Positions 54,370-63,942 of a stretch of DNA of 64,000 nucleotides are shown one piece after another. Within the stretch, counting starts at the first letter, position 1. Each line of letters opens with the position of its first letter. Made by a program: the position numbers and the translations under genes. Under the pieces are notes generated by a model. That model made no database searches. It was not told where the DNA came from and worked only from the letters and a program-made list of their open reading frames with translations. Source of the stretch: CAZDIO01 sp964505555 (lineage in GTDB: Bacteria > Bdellovibrionota_C > UBA2361 > SZUA-149 > CAZDIO01). The stretch lies in the NCBI GenBank assembly GCA_964505555.1, contig CAZDIO010000117.1, positions 24,897 to 88,896 on the forward strand, written 5' to 3'.

Positions 54370-55320
54370 CTATTGAAATGCCGCTACCGCAAAGTTCACC
54401 CGTTCCTCTGGAGAATGCATTCGAAATTCACTTTTTACCTGCTCCAGCCGACCTTTTAATCCAACGGCATTTGCAATCTGAATATTGAGCCCAGGCCTTG
54501 CATTTACCTCAAGAATCAGTGGTCCTTTATGCTTATCAAGGACAATATCAACACCTTGGTAGCCTAACTTTGTCAATTCATAACAACGAGAGGCAAGCAT
54601 TAACAACTCTCGCCAATGAGGAATTGTAACTCCAGAGACATGAACACCGGTGTCAGGATGTTCACTGATAATCGCCGTCTTTGATACGGCGTTCATAGTG
54701 ATCCCCCTGGAGAGATTAATTCCCACACCGATCGCGCCTTGATGGAGATTTGCTTTTCCATCTGAAAGACGGGTTGGGAGACGAAGCATCGCCATTACCG
54801 GCACTCCAAGAAAGACCACGATCCTCACATCAGGAACCCCTTCTCCTGAAACTTCCGGAAAAAGCTGCTCGGGAATTACACGATATTCTATCAAAGCACG
54901 ATCGAGTCTTCCCCCTAAACTATACATCCCACTTAAAATATTTATAAAATGATACTGAAGCTCCTCTTCCGAGATATATACCCCCGCTCCTGTTTGATAC
55001 TTTTCTTTCCCCGCACTGTCTCTTCGCACCTTGGAAATTACTAAAACTCCCTTCCCTCCACTTCCACAAGCAGGCTTCACTACAAAATCTTGGTAAGAGG
55101 AAACTAACTCCTTGACCTCTCTGACGGCACGATACGTCTCCACAACTCCATACAGTTCGGGCACTGCTATTTTTGCTTCTTTGGCAAGTAACTTTGTCTT
55201 TAGCTTATCATCAACAAGGGGATAGAGGGTGCGTTTGTTATACGGAAGAAGATAGTTTGCGTTTCGTTCGTTTACCCCAAGAACCCCTTGACGTGAGAGT
55301 TGTTTTGCTAAACGAAACAC
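54370..55320 (-). CDS. ATP-grasp alpha-L-glutamate-ligase-like protein (RimK-related)
   Basis: 316 residues. RimK-type ATP-grasp: FVVKPACGSGGKGVLVISK (about 80-98), RIVVFLGVPVMAMLRLP, GVDIVLDKHKGPLILEVNARPG (about 265-286) with the metal Glu and Asn. Matches the alpha-L-glutamate-ligase-related branch that co-occurs with a retropepsin-like protease and a UUP1-7TM protein. Amino-acid or peptide substrate unknown. Its start overlaps the stop of the 7TM gene by one base. Confidence 0.87.
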   Translation of the reverse strand: MFRLAKQLSRQGVLGVNERNANYLLPYNKRTLYPLVDDKLKTKLLAKEAKIAVPELYGVVETYRAVREVKELVSSYQDFVVKPACGSGGKGVLVISKVRRDSAGKEKYQTGAGVYISEEELQYHFINILSGMYSLGGRLDRALIEYRVIPEQLFPEVSGEGVPDVRIVVFLGVPVMAMLRLPTRLSDGKANLHQGAIGVGINLSRGITMNAVSKTAIISEHPDTGVHVSGVTIPHWRELLMLASRCYELTKLGYQGVDIVLDKHKGPLILEVNARPGLNIQIANAVGLKGRLEQVKSEFRMHSPEERVNFAVAAFQ

Positions 55321-56861
55321 TAAACCTCCTCTTGAACAAGCGCACGAAATCGTTTCAGCTCAAGGAGTCGATACCCGGTATACCGCCCAAGAAGAAGGGT
55401 CAACGCCAAAACGATCAGAAGCAGCTCTGGGAAAACAAAGAAAAGATGCTGAACCTGCCGAATACTCATCAGGAGATAGCAAAGAGAAGCGGCAACGAGA
55501 CTTCCAAATCCTTGCTTTATCGCCTCAAGCGCTCCCTGTTCATCCCAAGTCAGAGACATCCGCTCTACGGTCATCGTCATGATGATCATCGGAAAAAGGG
55601 CAACCGATAATCCCGGCTCTAACCCTAACTTGTGTGTTATCGTGCTTAAGCTCACCATAATCAGGATTACCACAATCAAAATTCCCGCAAGTCGGGGAAC
55701 CAAGAGCAGTTTGAGGTGCTCAAAGTAAAACCTCACCACTAAGCCAAGACTCACAATAAGGGTAAAAAGAACGATCCCCCACAGAAGCTCCGTTTCACGA
55801 AAGGCAAGCGCAACAAGAACCGGCATAAATGTTCCGAACATCCGTAAGCCAACAACGTTTCGTAAAATAACAATTAAAAAAGCACCAAGAGGGATCATTA
55901 AAATAATTCGGTACACTGCCTGCGTATGAAGCGGGAGTGAAAAAAGCGAGAACTCAAGAAGTAACGGGTTTCTTTTCTTACTTCCCGCCACCGCAGACTG
56001 AATAAGCTCCTCATCATCTCGAGCAACCGAGATCGTCACATCCACCTTATCTCCTCCAGTAAGCTTCAAAAGAGGTTCAGAACCTCGCCACCAGATAAAA
56101 TAATCCTCTGGAACACCAAGCGAGGCAGTTTTTAAATCATAACTCTGCCAACGATTCTCTTCAGGACGAAACACCTCAATCCAGTGAAGAAGTGAGGCAT
56201 CTCGTGTTTCATCGCTCAAGCGGATACCATGAACGACTCGAGAGATAATCTTTCCATGGGAAAGAAGAGAGACGGCAGTAAGCGCTTTTTTCTCCTCATC
56301 AAAACGTCGTCCGATGAGAATTTTTAAGTTGTCACTCATCGGCTCTGAAGCAAGTTCACGAAGAAGACCAAGGACGATCCCCTCACTATCTGCAGAACGG
56401 GCAGTAAGCTCAGCTAAGATTGCCTCCGCCGCTGCTTGCTTTCCCCCTTCAAACTGCGGGTCAACAAGGAGTGGCAACTTTCCTTTTATCTCCTCCTCGT
56501 CGTGCCCCTGAACAAATCGTCTTATCGTTGCCCGATAGAAGAGTCGTTGTCTTCCTGATGCCTTTCGTACTGACCAAATTGCTTTTCTATTTCCTTCCTC
56601 TTTTTTTGTCGAAAGTCCATATCCAAAGGAGATAAAATTTTCATCAAGAAGCTGAATAGCTCCTTCATTTTGCGGAATAAAAATAGCACTCTTTGTAGGA
56701 GCTCCATGCCCAAGAAACGAGATCTGTGCCTCAATATCCCACACCGGGGAGAGCTGATCATGAGTGAGCGGAAATTTTAAAATAAATGCTTTATAGACAA
56801 AAAGCGATAATCCAATCGCTGTAAGAAAGAGCACTAGACCATAGAGATGGTTTCGACTCAT
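55320..56861 (-). CDS. Inactive transglutaminase fused to seven membrane helices (UUP1-7TM)
   Basis: 513 residues. N-terminal helix about 8-25, periplasmic domain about 30-310 with transglutaminase-like sequence (NLKILIGRRFDEEKKALT, HWIEVFRPEENRWQSYD) but without the catalytic Cys, then about seven helices to the C-terminus (GLRMFGTFMPVLVALAF and following). This is the architecture seen beside ATP-grasp amidoligases and retropepsin-like proteases in proteobacteria. Likely a sensor or transporter-like component. Overlaps the protease gene by four bases. Confidence 0.87.
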   Translation of the reverse strand: MSRNHLYGLVLFLTAIGLSLFVYKAFILKFPLTHDQLSPVWDIEAQISFLGHGAPTKSAIFIPQNEGAIQLLDENFISFGYGLSTKKEEGNRKAIWSVRKASGRQRLFYRATIRRFVQGHDEEEIKGKLPLLVDPQFEGGKQAAAEAILAELTARSADSEGIVLGLLRELASEPMSDNLKILIGRRFDEEKKALTAVSLLSHGKIISRVVHGIRLSDETRDASLLHWIEVFRPEENRWQSYDLKTASLGVPEDYFIWWRGSEPLLKLTGGDKVDVTISVARDDEELIQSAVAGSKKRNPLLLEFSLFSLPLHTQAVYRIILMIPLGAFLIVILRNVVGLRMFGTFMPVLVALAFRETELLWGIVLFTLIVSLGLVVRFYFEHLKLLLVPRLAGILIVVILIMVSLSTITHKLGLEPGLSVALFPMIIMTMTVERMSLTWDEQGALEAIKQGFGSLVAASLCYLLMSIRQVQHLFFVFPELLLIVLALTLLLGRYTGYRLLELKRFRALVQEEV

Positions 56862-57346
56862 TTCTTTGTGGTCTCTTTACATTGAGGATCCGTGGTAAAG
56901 GTCATCGCGGGATCAACAAGCACATTTCCCGCAAGAAAATTTCGACCGATAAGCATCTGATAAGAGAACTTTCTTCTATCAACCAAGCTCACATCAATTT
57001 CGAGGTAGGTCTTTCCAAGACAAGTTCCAAGTCGGATCACATCTCGTTTTTGTGTTGCTCCCTTTTGTCGTTTAACAAGCGCCGTTCGAAGCACCTCTTT
57101 TTCAATGGTTGCTTTCTCACCCTGTCGATTCTCAACAACAAATCTCACCCAGGTCTTTCCATCACGCTCAAATCGCTCGACATTTGCCGCATGAAGAGAT
57201 GAAGTGTCAGCACCGGTATCTAGTTTTCCTTGAAGAATTAAGTTCGCCGGCGAAATCCTCACCTTCTCCACCCACCCCAGCGTCTCCTTGGATGCCGCCC
57301 AAGCAGAGGTTATGTTGAGGATGCAAATTAAAACTAATACTCTCAT
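56858..57346 (-). CDS. Retropepsin-like ATP-dependent zinc protease family protein
   Basis: 162 residues. Signal peptide 1-18 (MRVLVLICILNITSAWAA), then an aspartic-protease-like motif GKLDTGADTSSLHA (about 40-53) as in the RimK-associated retropepsin (DUF785/RimB) family. Single-domain, so it should act as a dimer. The C-terminal part has IGRNFLAGNVLVDP. Periplasmic, and first gene of the run that ends in the glycogen-debranching and GH63 genes. Confidence 0.85.
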   Translation of the reverse strand: MRVLVLICILNITSAWAASKETLGWVEKVRISPANLILQGKLDTGADTSSLHAANVERFERDGKTWVRFVVENRQGEKATIEKEVLRTALVKRQKGATQKRDVIRLGTCLGKTYLEIDVSLVDRRKFSYQMLIGRNFLAGNVLVDPAMTFTTDPQCKETTKK

Positions 57347-57501
57347 TATTCCTACCTTTAGCCGTGCTCTACGCTTAAGCTAAGTAATATGTAACCTGCA
57401 AGAAAACTTGGCAAAAGGTCTCATACTCCATATTATTATGCGAAAATCTACGTCTAGTTCCCTCATCTCAAGATATGCAACAAAACTACTCTTAAATTTT
57501 C

Positions 57502-59634
57502 ATGAAGATCTACCCCGGAAAACCTTTTCCACTTGGAGCCACCTGGAATGGGCTTGGGGTAAATTTTGCGATTTTTTCAGAGCACGCGGATAAAGTAGAG
57601 CTCTGCCTCTTTGATTCTCCCCATGCCGAAAGGGAAACTTGTCGAATTAAGCTTTCTGAGTATACCGATCAGGTGTTTCATGCCTACCTCCCTGAAATTC
57701 GCCCCGGTCAACTCTATGGATACCGCATCCATGGCCCTTACACTCCGGAAGAAGGTCACCGTTTCAATCCAAAGAAGATCGTTCTTGATCCTTATGCAAA
57801 AGCAGTAGTGAGAGTGCCAAACTTTCATCACTCACTTTTAGATTATTCCGACGGAGAGACAAACACTCCAAGCACTTTAGATAACGCGGCACACGCCCCT
57901 CTTGGAGCCGTCGTTGATTCTTCGTTTACCTGGGGAGACGATCGTCCCCCCGGCATCCCGTGGCACAAAACCATTATCTACGAAGCCCATGTAAAAGGTC
58001 TGACAATGCTTCATCCGGAACTCCCCAAGGAACTTCGGGGAACATATCTCGGTCTTGCAAGTAAACCGATCATCTCACATCTAAAACAACTTGGGATAAC
58101 AGCGATTGAACTTATGCCGGTTCATCAAAAAGCTGATGAACCGTTTCTTCGTGAGAAAGGACTGACAAACTACTGGGGATACAACACCCTTAATTACTTT
58201 GCTCCAGATCTTCGTTTCTCCACCGCTCGAGATGGTCTATCTCAAGTTTCTGAATTTAAAATGATGGTCCGTGCGCTTCATGCCGCAGGGATCGAGGTGA
58301 TCCTTGATGTCGTTTATAACCACACGGCAGAAGGAAACCACCTCGGACCAACGTTTAGTTTTAGAGGAATTGACAACAGGTCTTATTATCGTCTCGCCCA
58401 GGGAGATCTTCGTAACTATATCGACTTTACCGGATGCGGAAACACTCTCAACATGCTTCATCCTCGCGTGCTTCAACTGATTATGGATAGTCTTCGCTAC
58501 TGGATTGAAGAGATGCATGTTGATGGTTTTCGATTTGACCTTGCCAGTGCCCTTGCCCGAGAGCTTTTTGAAGTAGATCGTTTGGCAGCGTTTTTTGATA
58601 TTATCCACCAAGATCCGGTAATCTCTCAGGTGAAGCTAATTGCCGAACCTTGGGATCTTGGTGAGGGGGGATATCAGGTCGGAAATTTCCCCGTACTCTG
58701 GACAGAGTGGAATGGACGGTATCGAGATGCGGTAAGAAGTTTTTGGCGCGGGGAGAAGGGCCAGGTCGGGGAGTTTGCAACCCGCATCTCAGGAAGTAGC
58801 GATCTCTACGGCACAGACCGCTCACCTTGTGCGAGCATTAACTATGTTACCTGCCACGATGGTTTCACCCTTGAAGATTTAGTGAGCTACAATGAAAAAC
58901 ATAACAAAGCAAACCTCGAAGCTGGAGAAGATGGCACAAACGATAATCGAAGCTCCAACTACGGAGTAGAAGGTGAAACTGAACAGAAAGAGATTCTTAC
59001 GCTTCGCACCCAACAGAAAAGAAACTTTCTTACTACTCTTCTTATCTCTGCAGGAGTTCCAATGATTCGCAGTGGCGATGAGTTTTCTCACACACAAAAA
59101 GGAAACAACAACGCCTACTCCCAAGATAACGCTCTCTCCTGGTGCCCATGGGCGAGTAACGGCTCAATGAGTTCCTTCCTGAAGGAATTAATCAACTTTC
59201 GAAAACGACAACCGGTATTACAGAGAAGAAAGTTTTTCTCTGGTGAACCAAGTAAGCTCTCTGGAATCGATGATATCTCCTGGTTTTCCTCAACCGGAAA
59301 AAAGATGGTCGCCGAGGAGTGGAATCACACAGAGGCCCACTCTATCGGCGTATGCCTCTCTGGTGATGCCATTGATGAGGTCAATGAATTTGGAGAGCAA
59401 ATAAAAGGTGATACCTTACTGATTCTTTTTAACAGCGGAAGTGAACGTATATCGTTTACCCTCCCTCCTTGCCCACTAGCTCCAAATAAGATCAACTGCT
59501 CAGCGTCCTGGAGACATCTCCTTGATACAACAAATGAATCCTTCAACACTGACACGGTAGAGTATGGAGGGGGAGCAGTTTTTAATCTCCAGCCACACTC
59601 CACCGCACTCTTTCAAATGGCACTCAAAGGATAA
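57502..59634 (+). CDS. glgX: Glycogen debranching enzyme GlgX (isoamylase-type, GH13)
   Basis: 710 residues. N-terminal CBM48-like domain (GATWNGLGVNFAIFSEHADK), catalytic barrel with DVVYNHTAEGNHLGPT, the nucleophile Asp in GFRFDLASALARE, the acid Glu in LIAEPWDLGEGGYQ and the Asp in TCHDGFTLEDLVSYNEKHN. It hydrolyses alpha-1,6 branches of phosphorylase-limited glycogen. No Shine-Dalgarno precedes the ATG and an in-frame TAA lies just upstream, so this start is fixed by frame alone. First gene of glgX-glgB-malQ. Confidence 0.95.
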   Translation: MKIYPGKPFPLGATWNGLGVNFAIFSEHADKVELCLFDSPHAERETCRIKLSEYTDQVFHAYLPEIRPGQLYGYRIHGPYTPEEGHRFNPKKIVLDPYAKAVVRVPNFHHSLLDYSDGETNTPSTLDNAAHAPLGAVVDSSFTWGDDRPPGIPWHKTIIYEAHVKGLTMLHPELPKELRGTYLGLASKPIISHLKQLGITAIELMPVHQKADEPFLREKGLTNYWGYNTLNYFAPDLRFSTARDGLSQVSEFKMMVRALHAAGIEVILDVVYNHTAEGNHLGPTFSFRGIDNRSYYRLAQGDLRNYIDFTGCGNTLNMLHPRVLQLIMDSLRYWIEEMHVDGFRFDLASALARELFEVDRLAAFFDIIHQDPVISQVKLIAEPWDLGEGGYQVGNFPVLWTEWNGRYRDAVRSFWRGEKGQVGEFATRISGSSDLYGTDRSPCASINYVTCHDGFTLEDLVSYNEKHNKANLEAGEDGTNDNRSSNYGVEGETEQKEILTLRTQQKRNFLTTLLISAGVPMIRSGDEFSHTQKGNNNAYSQDNALSWCPWASNGSMSSFLKELINFRKRQPVLQRRKFFSGEPSKLSGIDDISWFSSTGKKMVAEEWNHTEAHSIGVCLSGDAIDEVNEFGEQIKGDTLLILFNSGSERISFTLPPCPLAPNKINCSASWRHLLDTTNESFNTDTVEYGGGAVFNLQPHSTALFQMALKG

Positions 59635-59644
59635 AACACTTCTC

Positions 59645-61531
59645 ATGCTTACTGACTACGACATCTATCTCTTACGAGAAGGAACCCACTACAATAGCTA
59701 TAACTGTTTCGGATCCCATTTGGGAATTAAAGACGGCGCTCCTGGTGCATGGTTCTCTGTGTGGGCGCCAAATGCAACAAGAGTCTCCGTGGTTGGAGAT
59801 TTTAACTCCTGGAACGAAGAGACAAACCTCCTCCAGTGCCTTGGAGATAGTGGAATATGGCAAGGTTTTATCCCAGAGATAAAAGCCGGCGATTGCTACA
59901 AATATTCTATCCACAGTCGGGTTAATGGGTACACTGTTTTTAAGGCTGACCCTTACGCATTCTCTGCTGAGTTTCGACCAAAAACCGCCTCACGAGTTTG
60001 GGACCTCTCCTCGTATCAGTGGAGCGATGGAGAGTGGTTAGAAAAACGCGCTCAGAAAGAGACCCTCCAAAGTGCGCTAACAATTTACGAACTCCACCTT
60101 GGGTCATGGAAAAGAAAACCAGAAGAGGGCAACCGCTTTTTAACATACAGAGAACTTGCCTCAGAGCTCCCGGCCTATCTTACCCACCTTGGTTTTACCC
60201 ATGTTGAGTTTCTTCCGATTCAGGAGCACCCCTTTGATGGTTCGTGGGGATATCAAACCACTGGATATTTCGCACCAACAAGTCGCTTTGGAACACCAGA
60301 AGATCTCATGCACCTTATTGACACCCTTCATCAACACGGAATCGGTGTAATTCTTGATTGGTCTCCGGCACACTTCCCCTCAGATCAACACGGCTTAAGT
60401 TTTTTTGATGGCACCCACCTCTATGAACACGCCGACCCTCGAAAGGGATTTCACCCTGATTGGGGAAGCCTGATTTTTAACTACGGAAGACGTGAGGTAC
60501 AAAACTTTCTTATCTCCGCAGCGTGCTTCTGGTTTGATAAATACCATATCGATGCAATCCGGGTTGATGCCGTAGCTTCAATGCTCTACCTTGACTACTC
60601 CCGAACGGATTGGGTTCCAAACGAACATGGAGGGAGAGAAAACATTGAGGCTATTGATTTTATGCGTCGCCTCAATGAAACCATCTACAACCGCTTTCCT
60701 GGTGCATTTACTGTGGCTGAAGAATCAACCGCATGGCCGATGGTTTCTCGCCCAACAACGATGGGAGGACTTGGATTTGGTTTGAAGTGGAATATGGGAT
60801 GGATGAATGATGTGCTCGGCTACATCTCAAAAGACCCAATTCATCGCGCCTATCATCACAATGCGCTGACGTTTGGGCTTCTCTATGCCTTCCACGAGAA
60901 CTTCATCCTCCCCCTCTCTCATGACGAGGTAGTTCACGGTAAAAACTCCCTGATAAGAAAAATGCCTGGAGATGATTGGCAGAAATTTGCAAATCTTCGT
61001 CTTCTTCTTGGCTTTATGTATGGGCATCCCGGGAAAAAACTCCTTTTTATGGGGGGAGAATTTGGCCAGTGGGATGAATGGAATCACGATAAGAGCCTCG
61101 ATTGGCATCTTACCCAGTTCCCACTTCATCAGGGTTTAATGAACTACGTAGCAGACCTCAATCGAACACTTCGCTCAGAACGGGCGCTCTATGAAGTTGA
61201 TTTTGATCCGGCGGGATTTTCGTGGATCGATTGTAACGATCGAGAGCAGAGCGTGCTTTCCTTTCTTAGAAGTTCAAAAGATGGGAGTGAAAAAGTGCTT
61301 GTTGTCTGTAACTTTACCCCTCTTGTGCGAAGACATTATCGACTTGGCGTTCCTCAGCTTGGACTTTGGCTAGAGATAGTAAATAGCGACTCGGAGTACT
61401 ATGGAGGAAGTGGTGTAGGGAATTTTGGGGGGATGTATGCAACACCGGAGCCCTATCAACACTTTCCCTGCTCACTTCAGTTAAGCCTTCCTCCATTGGG
61501 AATGTTGATGCTAAAGCTTAAGGAAGAGTAG
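59645..61531 (+). CDS. glgB: 1,4-alpha-glucan branching enzyme
   Basis: 628 residues from the ATG at 59645, ten bases after the glgX stop; a longer frame beginning inside glgX is rejected. CBM48 module with GAWFSVWAPNATRVSVVGDF, then VILDWSPAHFPSDQHGL, Asp nucleophile region DAIRVDAVASMLYLDYSR, acid Glu in VAEESTAWP and LPLSHDEVVHGKNSL. It introduces alpha-1,6 branches into alpha-glucan. Directly upstream of malQ. Confidence 0.96.
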   Translation: MLTDYDIYLLREGTHYNSYNCFGSHLGIKDGAPGAWFSVWAPNATRVSVVGDFNSWNEETNLLQCLGDSGIWQGFIPEIKAGDCYKYSIHSRVNGYTVFKADPYAFSAEFRPKTASRVWDLSSYQWSDGEWLEKRAQKETLQSALTIYELHLGSWKRKPEEGNRFLTYRELASELPAYLTHLGFTHVEFLPIQEHPFDGSWGYQTTGYFAPTSRFGTPEDLMHLIDTLHQHGIGVILDWSPAHFPSDQHGLSFFDGTHLYEHADPRKGFHPDWGSLIFNYGRREVQNFLISAACFWFDKYHIDAIRVDAVASMLYLDYSRTDWVPNEHGGRENIEAIDFMRRLNETIYNRFPGAFTVAEESTAWPMVSRPTTMGGLGFGLKWNMGWMNDVLGYISKDPIHRAYHHNALTFGLLYAFHENFILPLSHDEVVHGKNSLIRKMPGDDWQKFANLRLLLGFMYGHPGKKLLFMGGEFGQWDEWNHDKSLDWHLTQFPLHQGLMNYVADLNRTLRSERALYEVDFDPAGFSWIDCNDREQSVLSFLRSSKDGSEKVLVVCNFTPLVRRHYRLGVPQLGLWLEIVNSDSEYYGGSGVGNFGGMYATPEPYQHFPCSLQLSLPPLGMLMLKLKEE

Positions 61532-61533
61532 GC

Positions 61534-63714
61534 TTGGAGAGAGAGATAAAATTGCTGGGTCGCCTCTACGGCATCGGGCTTACCTATTTTGATATCTGGG
61601 GGCACCCCCACCGAAGTGATGAAGAATCGGTGCGAAAAATCCTTCTTGCTCTTGGGTGTCCCTTATCGATGCCCGGAAAAGAAGTTGTCGAACACGAAAG
61701 ACACCTCCTCTGGAAACAAGTTCTTCCTCAAGTAAAAGTCTGTAAGGAAGGTGATGTATCTTATAAATTGATCCTTACCCTTCCAGAACATATCCCTCTC
61801 TCAACAGTTCGAGTGCAGATGCGCACTGAACACACGACGAAAGAAGAAGAGATCTCTAACCTTTCTTTAAAAAAGATTCGCACAGCGGAATTTCCCTTTG
61901 GAAGATTCACTCGGTATATCCTTACCCTCCCCGGCGATCTCGCTCCTGGTTATTACGAGTACACAGCAAAGTACACTGTACACCTTGAGACCCTTCAAGC
62001 ACGAACCAAAGTAATCGTTTCCCCAAAGAAGTGTTTTCTTCCGGAGTTTTTGAATCAGAAGCAAAAGATCTGGGGGATCTCTTCTCAACTCTATAGTTTA
62101 CAGAGTGAGAGAAACTGGGGGGTCGGTGATTTTAGCGATCTCTCAACTCTTGAAAACCTCGTTTGCCAAGGAGGGGGTGCATTTATCGGATTAAACCCTC
62201 TTCATCCTCTTCCTCTTTCCTCTTCCTCCCTTTCAAGCCCCTACTCACCCACAAGTAGAAGTGGGCTTTCACTTTCGTATCTGGATGTGGAGGCAGTTTC
62301 TGAGTTTAAAGAGGCTAAAGATGCCCAAGCACTTGTAGAAAGTGCAGAGTTTAAAGAGTCATTAAAGAAATGTCGAGAAAGTGAGCTTATCAATTATGGA
62401 GCGGTAGTTTCTCTAAAACTCTCTGTGGTAAGGGTTTTATATAAACATTTTTTTAACAACCACATCCTTAAAAAAACTCCTCGGGGTGAGGAATTTGAGA
62501 AGTTTGTTTTTGAAGAGGAAGATACACTAAAAAGTTATGCTCTCTTTGAAGCACTCTCTACAAAATATAATTCTTCCTTATTTGATACTTGGCCCAAAGA
62601 ATACCACTCTCCAGATACCCCTCAGGTAAAGGAGTTTGAAAAAACTCATTTTGAGGAGATTACCTTCTTTAAATACCTCCAGTGGCTTTTGCATCTTCAA
62701 GTAGAGAATTTTTCTAAAAACTCACAGCTTCCTCTTGGGCTTTATTTGGATCTTGCACTAAGTGCCGACCGGTTTGGTGTTGATGTTTGGAAAAAGGGCG
62801 AGCTCTATGCAAAAGATTTAGAGGTTGGATGCCCTCCCGACGAGTATAATCCCGCGGGACAAAACTGGGGCTTTCCTCCAGTAAAACCCCGGCTCTTTCG
62901 TACAGAAGCGTATCAATCATTTATTGAAGCACTCCGCTCCAGTATGCGTTATGCGGGAGCACTCCGGCTTGATCATGTGATGTCTCTTTTTCGTTTGTTT
63001 TGTATCCCCAAAGGGATGCATGCCCGAAAGGGGTCGTATGTTACGTATCCTTTGAGAGATCTCTTAGGAATTGTCGCTCTTGAGAGCATGAGAAACAAGT
63101 GCTTCATCGTCGGTGAGGATTTAGGAACCGTGCCGAATATTGTTAGAACGGGCATGGAAGAGTATGGGATTTTTTCTTATAAAGTGCATCTTTTTATGAA
63201 AGATGGAGCGGGGAGATTTACCCCCGCTTCCTTTTATCCAAAAGACGCGCTTGTTACCTCAACAACGCATGATATGGCAACGCTCTGGGGATATTGGAAC
63301 GGGGAAGATATAAGATTACGAAATTCTTTAAATCTCTATCCCACACCAAAAGATTACGAGCAGGAACTTACAAAGAGGGAGAATGAAAAACGAAATATCC
63401 TCCTGTTACTTCAAGACCAAGGGCTTCTTCCTCCAGCGATTGATTCGTCAAACCAATCTTCTGAACTTAATGATCTCCTCTTTAAGGCGATAATAAGACA
63501 CCTTTTACAAACCCCCTCACAGATCTTAGCTCTTCCCCTTGAAGACCTTGTCAAACAATACAAACAGGTAAATCTTCCTGGGGTAGTTGATGGATATCCC
63601 TCTTGGCGACATAGAATTCCAAAAACAATTGAATCTCTCCTGCAAGATGAAACAATAAGAGACATTCTATTGGTGCTCCAAGAAAGAAGAGGACTAACAC
63701 CGATAGCTAAGTGA
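61534..63714 (+). CDS. malQ: 4-alpha-glucanotransferase (amylomaltase, GH77)
   Basis: 726 residues, TTG start two bases after glgB, with a good Shine-Dalgarno. N-terminal beta domain (about 1-165), then the GH77 barrel: SPYSPTSRSGLSLSYLDVEA, Asp nucleophile in AGALRLDHVMSLFRLF, acid Glu in IVGEDLGTVPNIV and STTHDMATLWGYW with the third catalytic Asp. It transfers maltosyl units between glucan chains. Last gene of the operon; a REP-like element follows. Confidence 0.95.
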   Translation: MEREIKLLGRLYGIGLTYFDIWGHPHRSDEESVRKILLALGCPLSMPGKEVVEHERHLLWKQVLPQVKVCKEGDVSYKLILTLPEHIPLSTVRVQMRTEHTTKEEEISNLSLKKIRTAEFPFGRFTRYILTLPGDLAPGYYEYTAKYTVHLETLQARTKVIVSPKKCFLPEFLNQKQKIWGISSQLYSLQSERNWGVGDFSDLSTLENLVCQGGGAFIGLNPLHPLPLSSSSLSSPYSPTSRSGLSLSYLDVEAVSEFKEAKDAQALVESAEFKESLKKCRESELINYGAVVSLKLSVVRVLYKHFFNNHILKKTPRGEEFEKFVFEEEDTLKSYALFEALSTKYNSSLFDTWPKEYHSPDTPQVKEFEKTHFEEITFFKYLQWLLHLQVENFSKNSQLPLGLYLDLALSADRFGVDVWKKGELYAKDLEVGCPPDEYNPAGQNWGFPPVKPRLFRTEAYQSFIEALRSSMRYAGALRLDHVMSLFRLFCIPKGMHARKGSYVTYPLRDLLGIVALESMRNKCFIVGEDLGTVPNIVRTGMEEYGIFSYKVHLFMKDGAGRFTPASFYPKDALVTSTTHDMATLWGYWNGEDIRLRNSLNLYPTPKDYEQELTKRENEKRNILLLLQDQGLLPPAIDSSNQSSELNDLLFKAIIRHLLQTPSQILALPLEDLVKQYKQVNLPGVVDGYPSWRHRIPKTIESLLQDETIRDILLVLQERRGLTPIAK

Positions 63715-63763
63715 GCTCTTCCCCTACCGTCATTACCACTCCTCTTCTCTTGCTCTCGCCCTT

Positions 63764-63843
63764 CCTGTCGTTGCGAGCGACGCTAAGAAATCTCCAACTA
63801 TATCGTTAATTCGTGTTTGCTTCGCTTCGCTCGCAATGACAGG
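63764..63843. repeat. REP-like palindrome, copy C
   Basis: CCTGTCGTTGCGAGCGA (63764-63780) and TCGCTCGCAATGACAGG (63827-63843) pair with one mismatch; CTTCGCTTCGC beside the right arm repeats the sequence seen in copies A and B. Between malQ and the gene start at 63943. Confidence 0.85.
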
Positions 63844-63942
63844 GGCGTCATGAAAAAGAGAAAAAAACTCCACGTTAGTGGGCGATTCCTAAATCATTAT
63901 ATAGACGAAATTTCTCATTTTGTGAGATGCTCTTCTTACTAA

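Noticed and set aside
63850..63942. 30-codon plus-strand frame starting at ATG 63850
   Set aside because: Low-complexity Lys-rich start, no ribosome site, and it ends just before a better gene start.
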